Origin: Liolophura sinensis
Lineage: Eukaryota > Mollusca > Polyplacophora > Chitonida > Chitonidae
Length of the DNA: 64,000 nt
Assembly: GCF_032854445.1 (NCBI RefSeq)
Contig: NC_088305.1
Coordinates: forward strand, 16,851,717 to 16,915,716
Reading direction: 5' to 3'
Shown: one piece after another, positions 1-12,058 of the stretch
Layout of the letters: every line of letters begins with the position of its first letter
How positions within the stretch are numbered: position 1 is the first letter of the stretch
Program-made: the position numbers and the translations under genes
The notes under the pieces: generated by a model
What the model was told of the DNA's origin: nothing
Databases searched by the model: none
What the model saw: only the letters and a program-made list of their open reading frames with translations

Positions 1-2862
1 ATATTGTTTCAGCTGAGCCGAACAGCTCTGTGGAATGACGTTCTTGTCTTTTGTGTTTGGGATGGCGTTAGTCTTATCTTAGCCATGAGGTACATTTTTA
101 ACTACGCATGCATCGCACATCTGTGATTTGGTCTTGTTTGGTGCTGTGCATGTGATGTCGGTATCATATAACGCTCTGGCCTTCGTAAAGGAGAGCACAT
201 CTTTGGAATTCACGTCGTCTCTGTGAACACAAATCTTGAAAACAGCACTGTACCACATTTAGTTCTATTTTATGGTATTATTGTGTTGTCTGTTTGCTTT
301 CGTCCGATCGATGACATATTTCACAGAGCACAGTTTCTGTAACAGACAGAAAATCTCCCCTGAAATGGCAGTACATCTATCTAGCAGTATGTCGTGAAAA
401 TATTGCCTCGGTTCTGGAGCTAACGATATCACTTTTCTATGCCGATAACATGTTTTGAATCATTTTCTCTCGACAGTTGATGTTTCGTCCGTAGACAAGC
501 AATGGTGTAGAATGATTGCTTCCTCGACAATGACAGATGAACTGTATCAGTCCAGCACCACTTGCCACCTGCATGAGGACCCGCTGTATTATGTGTGCCT
601 CGGAAATCAAAGGTCACGCCGTGACTCACGGGACATCTATCATCAGGCCCCAAGTCACTCTCTAAAGTTACACAGGTGAGGTATAGTTTCTGGGAAGGAC
701 TTGTCCTTCATGCAGATCGCCACACCTGTGCCGTCCATCTTGACATATCACATCGTGGCCGTTTTGGAGCCATGCACTGTTAACCAGCTAATTAAGATGA
801 GAGTTAACAGTTAATGATAAGAATGGCCCAGGGGCTCGTAAAGCGCTTTATGTCCTTTAGCATACCTAAAAATTTATCAAGGGGTAGTATATATCAAGCG
901 CAATGTCTCTCATTTACAAGACGGAATACTGGTGATCGGCTATACATATAGCATGAAACAACCTGAGAATAGCACAGGCTGTGAAAGATGTATATATATC
1001 TAACGTCACTGGATTGAAACGCCCAATTATTCAGATGGTACATCCTACCTGGACTTCCTGTTGTACAAAAACTGTCACGCCTACTTTTCGACAATTTTGA
1101 CAGGGTGAATTATCCTTGAATAACAATATACTGACAGATCCTGTATATGGGGTGCACACAGGCCGCCTTATATCATTTGTTAGATTTTGTGTGTTGAGCG
1201 ACGATCTCCAATTCACCAGTTATTACTACAGACATTAGCTTTTAAAATGTTGCAATAACTGAAGTAAATATGGACGGAGTGTGCAGGATCTCTGGTCCTG
1301 TGCATCATAATTGCGTCTAATTTCGCTGAACATAGGGACAGGGTGTCCATCGTGTTTTAACATATATTTAAAATTTAACATACACCCACGTTAGATATAT
1401 CATCGCTTAAAATCAAATTGCATCTGAGATAGATTGTGTATGTTTTAAGTACAAGATACAAGATTTTAAACTATCACCGTACGCTTTTTGGATACCGATT
1501 TAATCTGTTCGCTTAAAACCTTCCTTGCCTATTTCCGCCATGACTGGAAACTGTTGACTTCTTCCTTTTAGATGATTTCTTTCTAATTTCTCACTTTATA
1601 TATTTTCTTATTTACTTTGCTGATTTGTGTTTGGAACTGGTGAAAAGGCTTTCAGTCTGAGCTTCTGAACCTTTACTTTGAGCTTAGTTCTCTTATAAGT
1701 AAAAATCCCCAGAACCTCTGGCAGTCTGCTTCATTATTGTGTAATTCTGCTTAACCCGGACCTAAGATCTGTATATTCATCGTCTTGAATTATTTTGCCA
1801 CGTTGGATATACAAACAGTTCCAATCAAAGCGCAACTGATACATATTTGGAATATCGACAATTTATAAACTACCATGATTCGCGAATAGAATCATGATTT
1901 TATTCATTCGCCTAAAATATTCTTTGTGTCTTTTCAGAATCATTGAAAACTGCTGAATTGTTTTTCCTTGCACGAATCCATCCTGATTTTGTACTTTATT
2001 GAACTTCTTACTTCTTTGGCGGTTTGTACAGAACGTCGTTATTGGAATTATTGACTCGAACGTCCATTTTGGATGACAGCTAGTATACCAATGTCTGTGT
2101 CCAGGCCTGGTTTCATCTTCCTCTTCTTCGTTTTTAATCTGCCCTTGTCGTCAGGTTACTACAGAATATATAGGCGTCAAAATAGTCAATAGTCTTGGGC
2201 TGAGAACTAAAGATCCTGCTGATCTTATTCCTGCAGCCTCGGTGACTTTGAATGCTCCATAACTTTCGTGTGGCCTTTTTACATTTAGTCGGCGTCAGCT
2301 GATTATCATTTTTCATCCACCCCACGGGCATTTCGGTTTCCTCTAACCCATAAACTGCAGCTCTTTGTGTTAAACTGTGATCAAATAATAGACAGGTACT
2401 CCGAGGTACATCAAGATACTGTCGTATAAGAATAAGCCAGTTTCCTCAAAAATTAGTAATGTGATCCATGATAATAATCAGTAGTGCCTATGTGCGTGCT
2501 AAAATGTACGGGATCTTGTCTTCCGCGCCTTTACAGTGCCCAGCGTTGTTTCAGAAGGCTCTAGTTATTCATACTACCCACCACAATATGGTTATGTTTC
2601 AAGCGCCAGTGCTCAGGTCTCAATAAATCTGTTACAGTTTGCCCAGAGGAGGTCATGTTTTGGTCGTCATTTTTTTTTGTCTGTCTATTGGTTTAGGCTG
2701 TTTCTTGGCTTTGCAAAAACAAGCATTTGAATACAATTTTGCTTACAAAATGGCCAAGTTCCCATTACGTTTTTGTGGTGATCAAGGAATTTAAAAAAAA
2801 AAAGATTTTTCACAGCTGGCAGATATAACAGAAATGCAAGTGTTGTCACTGTGTCTGTAATA
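1..2862. other. No recognisable gene or repeat
   Basis: AT-rich non-coding DNA. Open frames stay below about 75 codons on both strands and none resembles a known protein family. I see no convincing splice-flanked exon, tandem array or SINE here. Confidence 0.5.
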
Positions 2863-3114
2863 CTCAGGTGGTTAGCGCGCTAGAGCAGCGTAATCACCCA
2901 GGAGCCTCTCACCAATGCGGTTGCTGTGAGTTCAAGTCCAGCTCATGCTGGCTTCCTCTCCGGCCGTACGTGGGAAGATCTGTCAGCAGCCTGCGGATGG
3001 TCGTGGGCTTCCGCAGGGCTCTGCTCTGTTTCCTTCCACCATAATGCTGGCCGCCGTCGTATAAGTGAAATATTCTTCAGTACGGCGTATAACACCAATC
3101 AAGTAAATAAATAA
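2863..3114 (+). repeat. SINE-A copy, near full length
   Basis: The head carries a tRNA-like A box (CTCAGGTGGTTAGCGCGC) and a B box (GAGTTCAAGTCC), matching a tRNA-derived RNA polymerase III SINE. The 3' body has the family signature GTCGTATAAGTGAAATATTC and the tail AATAAATAAATAAG. The 62-codon open frame inside it is a by-product of the SINE body. The first 15 or so bases of the head (GGGGCC...) are missing or diverged. Confidence 0.9.
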
Positions 3115-3329
3115 GTATACGGGAGTTTATACAGTCAGTTACCTTTTAGTTTTGTATAAGGTTTGGAGAAGCCTAGCTTTCGCTAAAACGATGGTTCCGT
3201 CGCTGATGAGGTGCCTTAGAGGTTTCGTATGGTGGCTTCTGTTTGATGTCATGAGGTTTGTCAGATATAATTTTCTTTACATTATTTTGCTGTATATGAA
3301 GCAACAGGGCTCTCTGGTTCAGACAATTA

Positions 3330-3480
3330 AACTTATGACTGTGCTAGTCAGGCCGTTGAACAACGAGGATATGTGTTCGAATCCAGCTCTCGCTGCGTTG
3401 GCTGCGTGATTTCTTAGGCACCTGGTCAAGGGCTGTATTCTCTGGTTTCTTCTTTCCTTACATATCAGTGGAAGATCACT
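3330..3480 (+). repeat. tRNA-like head of an unclassified SINE relic
   Basis: The stretch contains a B-box-like GTGTTCGAATCCAGCTCTCG about 40 bases after GTGCTAGTCAGGCCG, followed by a body with no recognisable tail. It resembles the start of SINE-C but is too decayed to assign. It does not fold as a normal tRNA by eye. Confidence 0.35.
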
Positions 3481-3560
3481 GAGTATCACTCAAAGGGTAG
3501 CCTACATTCGATACTGATTGGCCTGGAAGAGAGGAAATAAGTAGATGTAAGCCTGCAGCT

Positions 3561-3658
3561 TTAGTCACATTTGAATACAGACTTAGTCTCACTTGAATAC
3601 AGTCTTAGTCACACTTGAATACAGCCTTAGTGACACTTGAATACAGCCTCAGTCACAC
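3561..3658. repeat. 22-bp tandem repeat, about 4.5 copies
   Basis: The unit is close to TTAGTCACACTTGAATACAG plus two bases. Unit starts fall at 3561, 3583, 3605 and 3627, so the period is exactly 22. Copies differ by one to three bases. Confidence 0.9.
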
Positions 3659-4469
3659 TCTTTCTCCCACACCAGCCAATCAGCGATGAATCTCTTTCGT
3701 TGTAAAGGCCAATCAAATCAATAAATAAATGCAAGTACATTCCAGCCAAGCGTGAGCATTGTAAAGCTCACGATCTTACAATATAAGTATAACGTTTTTC
3801 CAGTCAGTTATATCCCCAGAATACCTACAGAAATAAAACTCCTTCTACAGGAGATTTATTATTACATTTACCCGTCGATATATCAAACTGTGACTCACAG
3901 TATAGCTCGTATCGGCTTTTATTAACTGCCCAAGTTAAGTACTACAGCTATACACAAACGAAACGTGACAGGCTAAAAGAGGGTAATAAACGACTAGACT
4001 AATTCAGAAGTTTTATCAGTGAGTAAACACTCCGAGGGCTCGCTATTCACAAAATACAAAAGCTGATAGAATCGTCCACGGTTATTAGATGAGAGACCCC
4101 CCGCTGGGAAATTTCAGGGCTACTAGTACGTCTATATAAACGTTTCGATAACACTCATTGCTATTTTCTCTAATCGGTATAAACTGATGGGGTTAATGGG
4201 CTCAGTAATATATTGACACAGTAACAGACAACAGATTGACGGGATAAGCCTGACCCGCAATCGTTTGGACTTAACACCTGTGCAGGTAGAATTCTTATTG
4301 ATGGCCAAATATGTATGTATGTTGGTACAGAGTGTCATGTGACGGAGTAAAACCTAATAAAGTTTTATCAAGCAAACTGAAAAAATCCATAACATTCTAA
4401 AGCTCGGACATGTAAGCTACATGTAGCGGAAAAGAAATGAAATTCAGTGCGCGTCTGACTATGCATTAA
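3659..4469. other. No recognisable gene or repeat
   Basis: Non-coding AT-rich DNA. An AATCAAATCAATAAATAAA run near 3715 resembles a SINE tail, but no body precedes it. The longest open frame is 68 codons on the minus strand and is not recognised. Confidence 0.45.
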
Positions 4470-4545
4470 AGGTGACGGTGGGACAAATTCAAATCGTTGA
4501 GTATGGCATTAAACAACAATTAAATAAAAAAATAAATAAACAACG
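4470..4545 (+). repeat. SINE-C tail fragment
   Basis: The fragment contains GTTGAGTATGGCATTAAACAACAATT followed by an A-rich AATAAA tail, split here for brevity as GTTGAGTATGGC and ATTAAACAACAATT. This matches the 3' end of the decayed family also seen near 9.1, 34.2, 37.0 and 60.9 kb. The head and body are missing. Confidence 0.55.
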
Positions 4546-5525
4546 ACCTCAGATATATTCCTTTACTTCTTAATGCTCTTATTTTCGGACCGAATCACAT
4601 TCAAAATATTATGTGACAAATAAAACACATACAACAGTCATTGTAACTTATCGTTTGCTACCGAGGAAATAATTCAGTTATTAGTCCAGAGCTTGTCAAT
4701 CGTCGTTTTGCTTTCGTTTTCCGCGATAACTCGAAGGAAACTCCGCATCAACTCACAGGAGTTACAGTGCTAATTTCGTCGTCATTAATATAAGTATGAT
4801 TTCTGCGTAATGATTATCACGTTCTCAGTGGGCAATACTAGGCCCGAACACCTAGCTCGGTACTGTAAATAAATGTTATACAGCGATTCTGTGCTGCAGA
4901 GCAATTGTTTGAAGCTACGCCCGAAAGAACCAGCTGTTGCAATAAACTAACACATAATGTATTTGTATAAAGAGTTTTTGTTGAGGTGGGAAGACAAACT
5001 GCGGTCCTAAATCAAAGTGGCGGAATAAAATTAAAAAGATACATTTGCCAACACTTAAAGCTTTTATTGATCAGATTCCAGCTTTGCTGTGGGCGAAAAT
5101 CGTCCAATACATTCAAGGGCATTTCCATGTTTTTTCTCTCTAACATCATTTGTCAAATGTTAATGGTGACTCCAAATCAATCACGTTTAAAAATAGGTCG
5201 AGAACTTATGTTTACAGGTATTAAAACAAACCGTTTATCTGTGGATGGTGAATGCTAGAAAATTGCTCGGCGCCAGTGGATAACGTTGACCAGCATTGAA
5301 TGTAGCTTAGACCAAAGACAGCGAATTAATTGAATGGTTTCGATTTCCAGGGCTCCCAAGGCAAGTAGAAAGTGTACTTACCGGTTGAATAAATGTATGA
5401 GGATATTTTCCTGTTACGGTGTTATTGAACAGTATAAGGTTCAAATGAATTAAGTATATTTAAACTGGTAAAATAATGTTATACTTTAATATAGGTAAGT
5501 GGCAAGCACTGTATGTACTCATATG
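4546..5525. other. No recognisable gene or repeat
   Basis: An open frame of 90 codons at 4986-5258 (+) has no recognisable domain and unremarkable composition, so I do not call it a gene. Nothing else stands out. Confidence 0.45.
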
Positions 5526-5532
5526 ATGTGTG

Positions 5533-5714
5533 TCACCGACCCCGATGGCTCAGTTGGAAGAACGTCCGCTTCGGGGGCGCTAGATAAAAGAGTGATGAAA
5601 ATCCGTCCTGCAATAAGGAGGCACACTGCATGCACTCTAAGGACTCCTTCGTAGTCATGGCTGAAAAATTGTTAGGTTCGTCGTTAAACCCTAAGCACTC
5701 ACTCACTCACTTTA
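5533..5714 (+). repeat. SINE-B copy with short target duplication
   Basis: The head has a tRNA A-box-like GATGGCTCAGTTGGAAGA. The body contains ATCCGTCCTGCAATAAGGAG and CTGAAAAATTGTTAGG, and the tail is CACTCACTCACTC. The 7-bp direct repeat ATGTGTG flanks it at 5526-5532 and 5715-5721. The interior is shorter than in the full copy at 63.1-63.4 kb. Confidence 0.85.
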
Positions 5715-6187
5715 ATGTGTGCTTTTACCACGACTTTGGATACATGTGTAAGCTCAGGGAGAAAAGTTAGTGTGACGTCATCAGCATTATTAACTAATAT
5801 ATGGTGCCTTACGCCTACTTTCCATTCCAAACATTTCAGTGCATTTAATTTAATGGAAGCAAATTCCCAAAGCAAGTAAAGATATTTTCAGATAGGGTTT
5901 GCAACGGGATTTGCATTAATTATTTATTCGTTATTAAAATCTTTTAAATACATTTTTGTTGCCTTCGTCAGTATGAAAGATCATTATATATATTATGTCA
6001 GTGAATACAATTTACGTAATACAATTTTGGATTTTGAATGTTACTGTGTTTACCTCACAGCCGTTTTTTGCCTTGATTTAGTACGATTTGGACGCATTGT
6101 TACTATTCTCTTAAAACATTAGCGTTCTCTCGTTCGTCGGTTAACATATTCAAGTATTAAGTTTGCATACCTTCCTTTAAAGGTAAA
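5715..6187. other. No recognisable gene or repeat
   Basis: AT-rich spacer between two SINE-B copies in opposite orientation. Nothing was recognised. Confidence 0.5.
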
Positions 6188-6330
6188 AGTGAGTGAGTGA
6201 GTGCTTGGGGTTTAACGTCATACTTAGCAATTTTTAATTCACATGAGGATGAAGGAGTCCTTAGAGTGTATGTAATGTGCCTTCTTGTTGCAGGACGAAT
6301 TTCCACCGCTCTGGACCCGCCCCAGGATTG
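6188..6330 (-). repeat. SINE-B copy, 5'-truncated, minus strand
   Basis: On the plus strand it opens with GTGAGTGAGTGAGTGCTTGG, the reverse complement of the CACTCACTCAC tail. It runs through AAGGAGTCCTTAGAGTG and GTTGCAGGACGAATTTCCAC, matching the body of the full copy at 63.1-63.4 kb. The tRNA-like head is not recognisable beyond about 6330. Confidence 0.85.
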
Positions 6331-9067
6331 ACCCTGGATCAAAAAACTCTTTCGCTTCATGGTTGTGCCTACAAGACCGATTTAGGAATCCTCCGGTAAA
6401 GCCGATAACCACAGTAAGCTGGCATCTGGTCGCCTTTTGGAGCCCAAGGCTGAAAACTGTCCTTGGTATTTACAGCTAATTTACTGATAAACAACCTGTC
6501 AAGCGTAAAACTCATTTGTGTGTAATCGTTAACTGACCTGTACTTGAGGTGTCAGCGTATTGACCGTGGCTATAGGTAGTCTTGTGCGTATAGCCGGGCC
6601 ACCCTCAGCCCAGTGTTAACATGTGATCTCTAGAGGTCTACATATCCACTTTTATCACCTCTGCGTTTTTTAAGAATAACGATTTTCTGCCATTTCCTTA
6701 CAACTGTGTCAAGGCTTTTGTTGGCTTTCACAATACACGGCTGTCGTTTCTACAGCCACAGCACGAAACGTGTGTTAGTTTTGGGCTAATTATTTCAAGA
6801 TTTGTTGGTAGTACAGAAAAGGTAAATGGCCATAAATGACAGTCCTCCATAATCCCTTTTTCATTCAGCTTTATTGTCACCCAGTTGTGTGCGTATTGAC
6901 TGACGTGTGATCTTATCTGAGCATGCTTTAGTAATGCATTTTATATAGTCTCAATTATTTATATAAAGCGTTTTGAATTTGTATTCCCCATGTGGTTTTG
7001 CCTCGTCTTTGACATCGCATTATCGAGTCCAATAACATTCTGTTACTGTTGACATGCTGTGTATTACAGAAATGACAAAACTCAAAAGCGAACAATGAAC
7101 AGTTGTTATGCTTGAGCAACGATCGAAATCTTCCCAAGGCTTTCCATTTTGAGCATAAACATGGGTTATGTAACATCAAGAAACGATGTACCCTGTGACT
7201 GAAGTATGCCGTGTTAAGAACTGAGACTATCTACTTTTAAACATGTTGCCATTAGGCGTTCAAAGATTTTATATTAGGAGGACCTGTGGAATCCAGAATA
7301 CACCTGGGCCGTTCACGGCGTTTCACGATAATTCTCAAAATTCACAAATGTCGTGTTGGTGTTCGGCATGACACAAACGTGAATTTGGTTGGGTAGATGT
7401 GGAAAGGACCTGGTATGGTAAGGCGGGGAATCGCCTCCAGTGTAAGAAACTGTGCACTTCAGGAAACGAAGCTGACTATAGCTGTCAGTGACAGCTGCTG
7501 CCACAGCTTTTCCTGTTACGTGCAGGCATGCGACTTTTAAATTCCCAAACGTGCACTGAAGCAATGTATAGGTAATTTAATCAAAAAATGGTAGCCTGCT
7601 ACAGTCTGGGTAAAATATCTTTTTTGGCATTAGACGCTGCAGAGGGAGGAAAATAATTACACAACAAATGTAACTTTCTGAAAAATTCTTGATTAACAAT
7701 TATCGACCAATGAATTAAATACATATCTAACAAATGTTCAGCTTTATACTTTTGCTACGCATAACACGTTAATGTTAATGATAGCTAAAGGACAACATGT
7801 GCTCTCAACCAGGATTGAAGTATGACTTCGCTATAGTTTCTACACGTCACTTAATACCATATATTAACAATTATCTATTCTAAATCATAATAAAACTTAT
7901 TTTATGCCAGACAGTCTATATCTTTACTCACACAACAGGAATGTTGCCAAAGGAAAAAAAAAACCAACGATTCGAACTATTCCTCGAGGTGCAACCAGTT
8001 CTCCATAGTGTCTTCGTTAGTTCACTGTGCTGTGAAGAATACGTGACTGACTATGGCAGAAATATGGATTTTAAACTTGTAAAAATATGACAAAACTGAT
8101 CACATTATAAAGTTTATTTTTTACATACTAAGACAAACGTTAACCAAAGCGAAACTTTAACAGCACGTTGAAATACACACATGAAAGTATCAGTAAAGAT
8201 ATATTGCCGGCAGCCGTCGCATGCTGTAAATTAAAGATACAGTGTCTGGTTTAAACGAAGAGATGACGTTTTCGATCGAGATTGCATGTTTGGCGGGTTA
8301 CTACTAAGCAATCATATGTTTTATGGCCATAGAGCTTTTAAGGGTGATTCTAACAAGTTTTATACTTCTGATTTGGAAATTCACAGATTTTGAAATTTGC
8401 ACTTTCTCATCGAGCTTCTCTGGAGCTGATTTTTCGCCTTACCAGATGAACCCCTTTGTGTTCATCTTGTAGGTCAGTTTGCATATACTCAGCTGACCAA
8501 ATTGCTACTCAGTCGTGTCCATACGTCCTGTCCTTTATCAAATATCCAAGTATTGCTGATAAGCTGTTGATTAAAGATAATGATAGAAATTAAAGATACA
8601 TACTTTTAGTTGTGATTCATTTCTATATACATTATTGTCTACTTTCTTGTTAACAGTACATTGTGACACACCTTACAGAACACAGAGGCTACAAACCAGC
8701 GCTGGTTCAAAGTCCAGATCTGACTAAGGCACATGTAGTGATAAATATCTCACCCCATAAGAATTAGAAGATCGACTTCAGTCGCACTTAAATCCTGTTC
8801 TTGGTAGACGGGGAAATTCATTTGACGCTAAAGGCCCCCACATTACTTTCATGGCGCGTGCAATTGCCAATCAGCACTTATGTTGCCTTCTTCATTCAAA
8901 ATCATAAACGACGATTTCCAATCTCCCGCACTGGCTAAAATCCCGCAATTCTAGGCAGTGTATTTCACACGTGAATGACAAAGTCATGGTGTGTATGACG
9001 CATGTATAATTCACGTTCAGGATAGAAATACGCAAATGTGATTTGTTTCATACAGTAAGTCTTAAAC
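6331..9067. other. No recognisable gene or repeat
   Basis: About 2.7 kb of non-coding sequence. The longest open frames are 83 codons or fewer with no recognisable family. No array or SINE was seen apart from a weak tRNA-like CGCTGGTTCAAAGTCC near 8700. Confidence 0.45.
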
Positions 9068-9160
9068 GAGTCGATGGTTTAACCTGTGTGCCCTGGTTTT
9101 CCTCCACTCGTAAAACTGGCCGCCATAGAAAGTTCTTGATTATGCCATTATCAATAAAAC
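9068..9160 (+). repeat. SINE-C relic
   Basis: The stretch contains TTTTCCTCCACTCGTAAAAC and TGGCCGCCATAGAAAGTTC, then a degenerate tail ending in ATCAATAAAAC. The same block order occurs near 37.0 kb and 34.2 kb. The head is lost. The SINE-A copy at 9165 inserted directly into its A-rich tail. Confidence 0.5.
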
Positions 9161-9164
9161 AGTC

Positions 9165-9414
9165 GGGGCCTCCGTGGTTCAGTTGGTTAGCGCGCTAACG
9201 GAGCGTAATGACCCAGTAGCCTCTCACCAAGGAGTTCGCTGTGAGTTCAAGTCCAGCTCATGCTGGCTTCCTCTCCGGTCGTACTTGGGAAGGTCTGCCA
9301 GGAACCTGCGGATGGCCGTGCCCGGTTTCCACTCATCATAATTCTGGCAGCCGTCGTATAAATGAAATTTTCTTGAGTACGGCGTGAAACACCAATCAAA
9401 TAAATAAATAAATA
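9165..9414 (+). repeat. SINE-A copy with 12-bp target duplication
   Basis: The copy runs from GGGGCCTCCGTGGTTCAG to the AATAAATAAATA tail. A perfect 12-bp direct repeat, AATAAAACAGTC, lies at 9153-9164 and 9415-9426. About 20 bases are missing from the GGATGGTCGTGGGTTTCC region compared with other copies. The tRNA-like A and B boxes are visible. Confidence 0.93.
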
Positions 9415-9722
9415 AATAAAACAGTCAGCATCAGTCAGCGTGTGGCATACGTCGAGTATAGAAACAATGCTCGCCGGAGTTATTGCATGTTATCGGCAAT
9501 CAATGTGTCGTATACGTAAGTTGGATGTGATTGATGCAGTCAGTAGAAAGTATGTTTCAGTCGCTGATAACAGAAACACCTTCAATGATTCAAATAGACA
9601 GCAGCAAATGTATAATGCATGCAGATGATAAAACGTGTTTGATACCAGCATTTGCCAACGTATGACTAATGTGAAGTACGGAAGTACACAAGTGTGATTT
9701 TTTGGATAATAGCGGCAGCCAA

Positions 9723-9755
9723 CGTGTGACAGACGTGTGACAGACGTGTGACAGA
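9723..9755. repeat. 11-bp tandem repeat, three copies
   Basis: The unit CGTGTGACAGA occurs three times in a row without mismatch. It generates short parallel open frames on the minus strand, which are not genes. Confidence 0.9.
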
Positions 9756-9757
9756 CA

Positions 9758-10586
9758 GCCATAGGAGTATGCAAGCGGAATATGTTTGATATTCTCTTCA
9801 AACATACATGTTGTCATTTTCAATGTGTTAAAATGACACAACATTTTAAATACTTGTTTAAATATCATTCCTTGTTATTCAAGTTGTATTTAATCTTAGA
9901 TGACAAGACTTTTGTAATGCCGAGTACAACATCTGAACTGTTAATTTGATATGTGATAATATTAGATTAAAACATTTTCTATGTAATTTGTAAAGTGTTA
10001 CTTGTTAATCCTGACATTATAAATATTTGAGAGGTTTTTTTTCACAGCTTCCAAAATGTTAGTTTTCACAAAATTAGAGCTATACATAATATTTCAGTTT
10101 AAAGAGGCACACGTATGATTGGATAGATACAAGAGGCAGACAACTTATGGCACATCTTAAGGCCTGTGATACACTGTGATTCGCTAGATACAAAACAGGA
10201 GGCAAACTGAGACGATGCGGCCGTGGTCAGTGGCTGTGGTGAAATGGATTCAACAAAGTAAGATCGAAATCTTGTTACGTTGAAATCGATGATAATCTGA
10301 GGTTTGTTATTGACCTTGGCGAGTGGTTCCATCTGCTAGTACGGTTAGATGATGTGTTAGGCCGGATCTACGGACCATCACTCTTCTAGGTTCATCGAAA
10401 TTCGAAGCCGTCAGATCTTCTCGATTTTCTCCACGACGGTGTCAGAACAACAGCTCTCGGAGGGAACCTTGAAGGTATTGTTACTTGATCCGCTGGTGTA
10501 CTGATACCCCGATAAGCTGCGTACGTAGCGGGCACAGAAGCAATATTTGTTGTGGCTGGGCGACAGCTGTGTTTTGTAAAACACGT
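9758..10586. other. No recognisable gene or repeat
   Basis: Non-coding sequence with open frames of 77 codons or fewer and no family resemblance. Confidence 0.45.
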
Positions 10587-10900
10587 TTTATGATCAAGAA
10601 AAAAGTAGTACACACCGCTGCGCACTTTCGTCGTCGATTAAAGAAACATTCACACGATGAAAAAGTATGGTTGTATCAACGATGCTTCTGAACATCAATG
10701 CTAATGTTCTTTTATGTTGTGGTGTCAGTGTGCTTACTCTTTATGATCAAGAAAAAAGTGGTACATCACGCTGCGCACTCTCCTTGTCGATTAAAGACAC
10801 ATTTATACGATGAAGAAGTATAGTTACATGTATATCGACACCGCTTCTAAGTAACAATGTTTATGTTCCTGTATAATGGGGTGTCAGTATGCTTACCATA
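10587..10900. repeat. Two-copy 153-bp tandem duplication
   Basis: Copy 1 starts at 10587 and copy 2 at 10740, both with TTTATGATCAAGAAAAAAGT. Both copies share CGCTGCGCACT, GTCGATTAAAGA and GGTGTCAGT.TGCTTAC at matching spacing. Divergence is roughly 15-20 percent by eye, so the duplication is not recent. Neither copy holds a convincing gene. Confidence 0.9.
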
Positions 10901-11095
10901 AACACGAACGCCAGCTTGGCTAACTAAATGCCGCCAGATCGGTAGTGAGGAAAAACACGAGCTCAGTCGTTGCTGTCTTTGTAAACATTTGCGCGGATAA
11001 AAGTGTTATTTTAGCTCTGCTAATGTGATCGATGGAAATAATGTATCGAGTGGAAATAAAACATACAAGAACACTGCATGGGAATGTAAAGGATC

Positions 11096-11168
11096 TTCCC
11101 ATCACAATGCTGGCCGGCGTCGTATAAGTGAAATATTCATGAGTAAAACAGCAATCAAATAAATAAAT
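11096..11168 (+). repeat. SINE-A 3' fragment
   Basis: Only the 3' third is present: CACAATGCTGGCCGGCGTCG, GTATAAGTGAAATATTCATG and the AATCAAATAAATAAAT tail. The tRNA-like head is absent. It lies just upstream of the truncated Harbinger element. Confidence 0.85.
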
Positions 11169-11772
11169 TAATATAAAGGAAATCAGGACTAAAATGTTAT
11201 CCGACTTAGTTTGATGGAGATATAGAAGTGTTAACAGTGTTTCCAACAAACAAGAAGGAATGACATGGATTGGTTCAGCCACATTATATAATATATAAGC
11301 GATAATTTGAACCCATTTTAATGCAGTGCACATGTCGTACTACATACTATATAGTCAGGTAGTTCCAATTAAACTAATTGTTTGAACAAAATTCTACTCG
11401 TATGAAGCTGTTTTCTACACACTTCACAGACAGAGTAAAAATTAAGTTTGAAATGTTTGAAACTTTACGGGTGATAATTTTAGAATGAACCTTGAAATTT
11501 CAGAGGTATGTGTTTTTATACGCCCATTTTCAAATTGCCGTCACTTACTTTTCCATCGGTGTGTTGCGCGTGGCAAGAGTCATATTATCTGTTTATTAAT
11601 TCATTGAAAATAATGTCTCATCTGTCGAGTAACTGGTATAGTCGTTAAGTTGGACCTTCTTATAATCCTGATATTCTGAGATCGAATCTCATTTGTGGAA
11701 AGTTATTTTTTGGCAGGTTTTTTTTTTCTTAAACTCTGGATAAAATGATTTGTTCATTTTGTTACATTTTAG

Positions 11773-12058
11773 GTCCCACAAACGGACATGTAGTGTAATT
11801 GAAAGGGGTATAGGTCAGTTGAACAGAAGATTTCATGTATTGCATGGAGAAATAAGGATGTCACCAGACAAAGCCTGCCAAATAATTTTGGCATGCGCTG
11901 TTCTGCATAATATCAAATTGAGACAAATACCTCTTCCAGGTAATGAAGAGGAGGATGAAAATAATGGAGGTGATCAACAAGGGGATGTGGTCATTGCTCC
12001 AGATGCCAATGTTGAAGGCGTTCGATACAGACAGCAATTTGCCGAAACTCATTGTTGA
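11773..12058 (+). pseudogene. HARBI1-like transposase, last exon only
   Basis: A splice acceptor (TTACATTTTAG) precedes position 11773. The exon then encodes about 94 residues to a TGA at 12056-12058. The block [20 protein letters not shown] followed by FHVLHG and ACAVLHNI is the conserved C-terminal signature of DDE-type PIF/Harbinger transposases. The IER motif probably holds the last acidic residue of the catalytic triad (family knowledge). The tail is acidic ([11 protein letters not shown]) and ends FAETHC. A HARBI1 protein is normally about 350 residues, so roughly three quarters, including the first catalytic aspartates and the helix-turn-helix, is missing. An AATAAA lies at 12275-12280. 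The exon is open, with no internal stops. The first base completes a split codon, so a lost upstream exon is implied. Confidence 0.82.

Noticed and set aside
1500-2010. Two loosely similar T-rich stretches at about 1500 and 1905 (TTCGCTTAAAA and TTCGCCTAAAA)
   Set aside because: The similarity does not extend as an alignment and is explained by shared T-rich composition.
2926-3114. 62-codon open frame (also similar frames at 14385, 16540, 25657 and 61067)
   Set aside because: They are translations of SINE-A bodies, which is why they share residues such as AHAGFLSGRTW.
9165-9270. tRNA gene suggested by A and B boxes
   Set aside because: The boxes are the head of a SINE, the inter-box spacing and stems do not fit a tRNA, and the element continues to an A-rich tail with target duplications.
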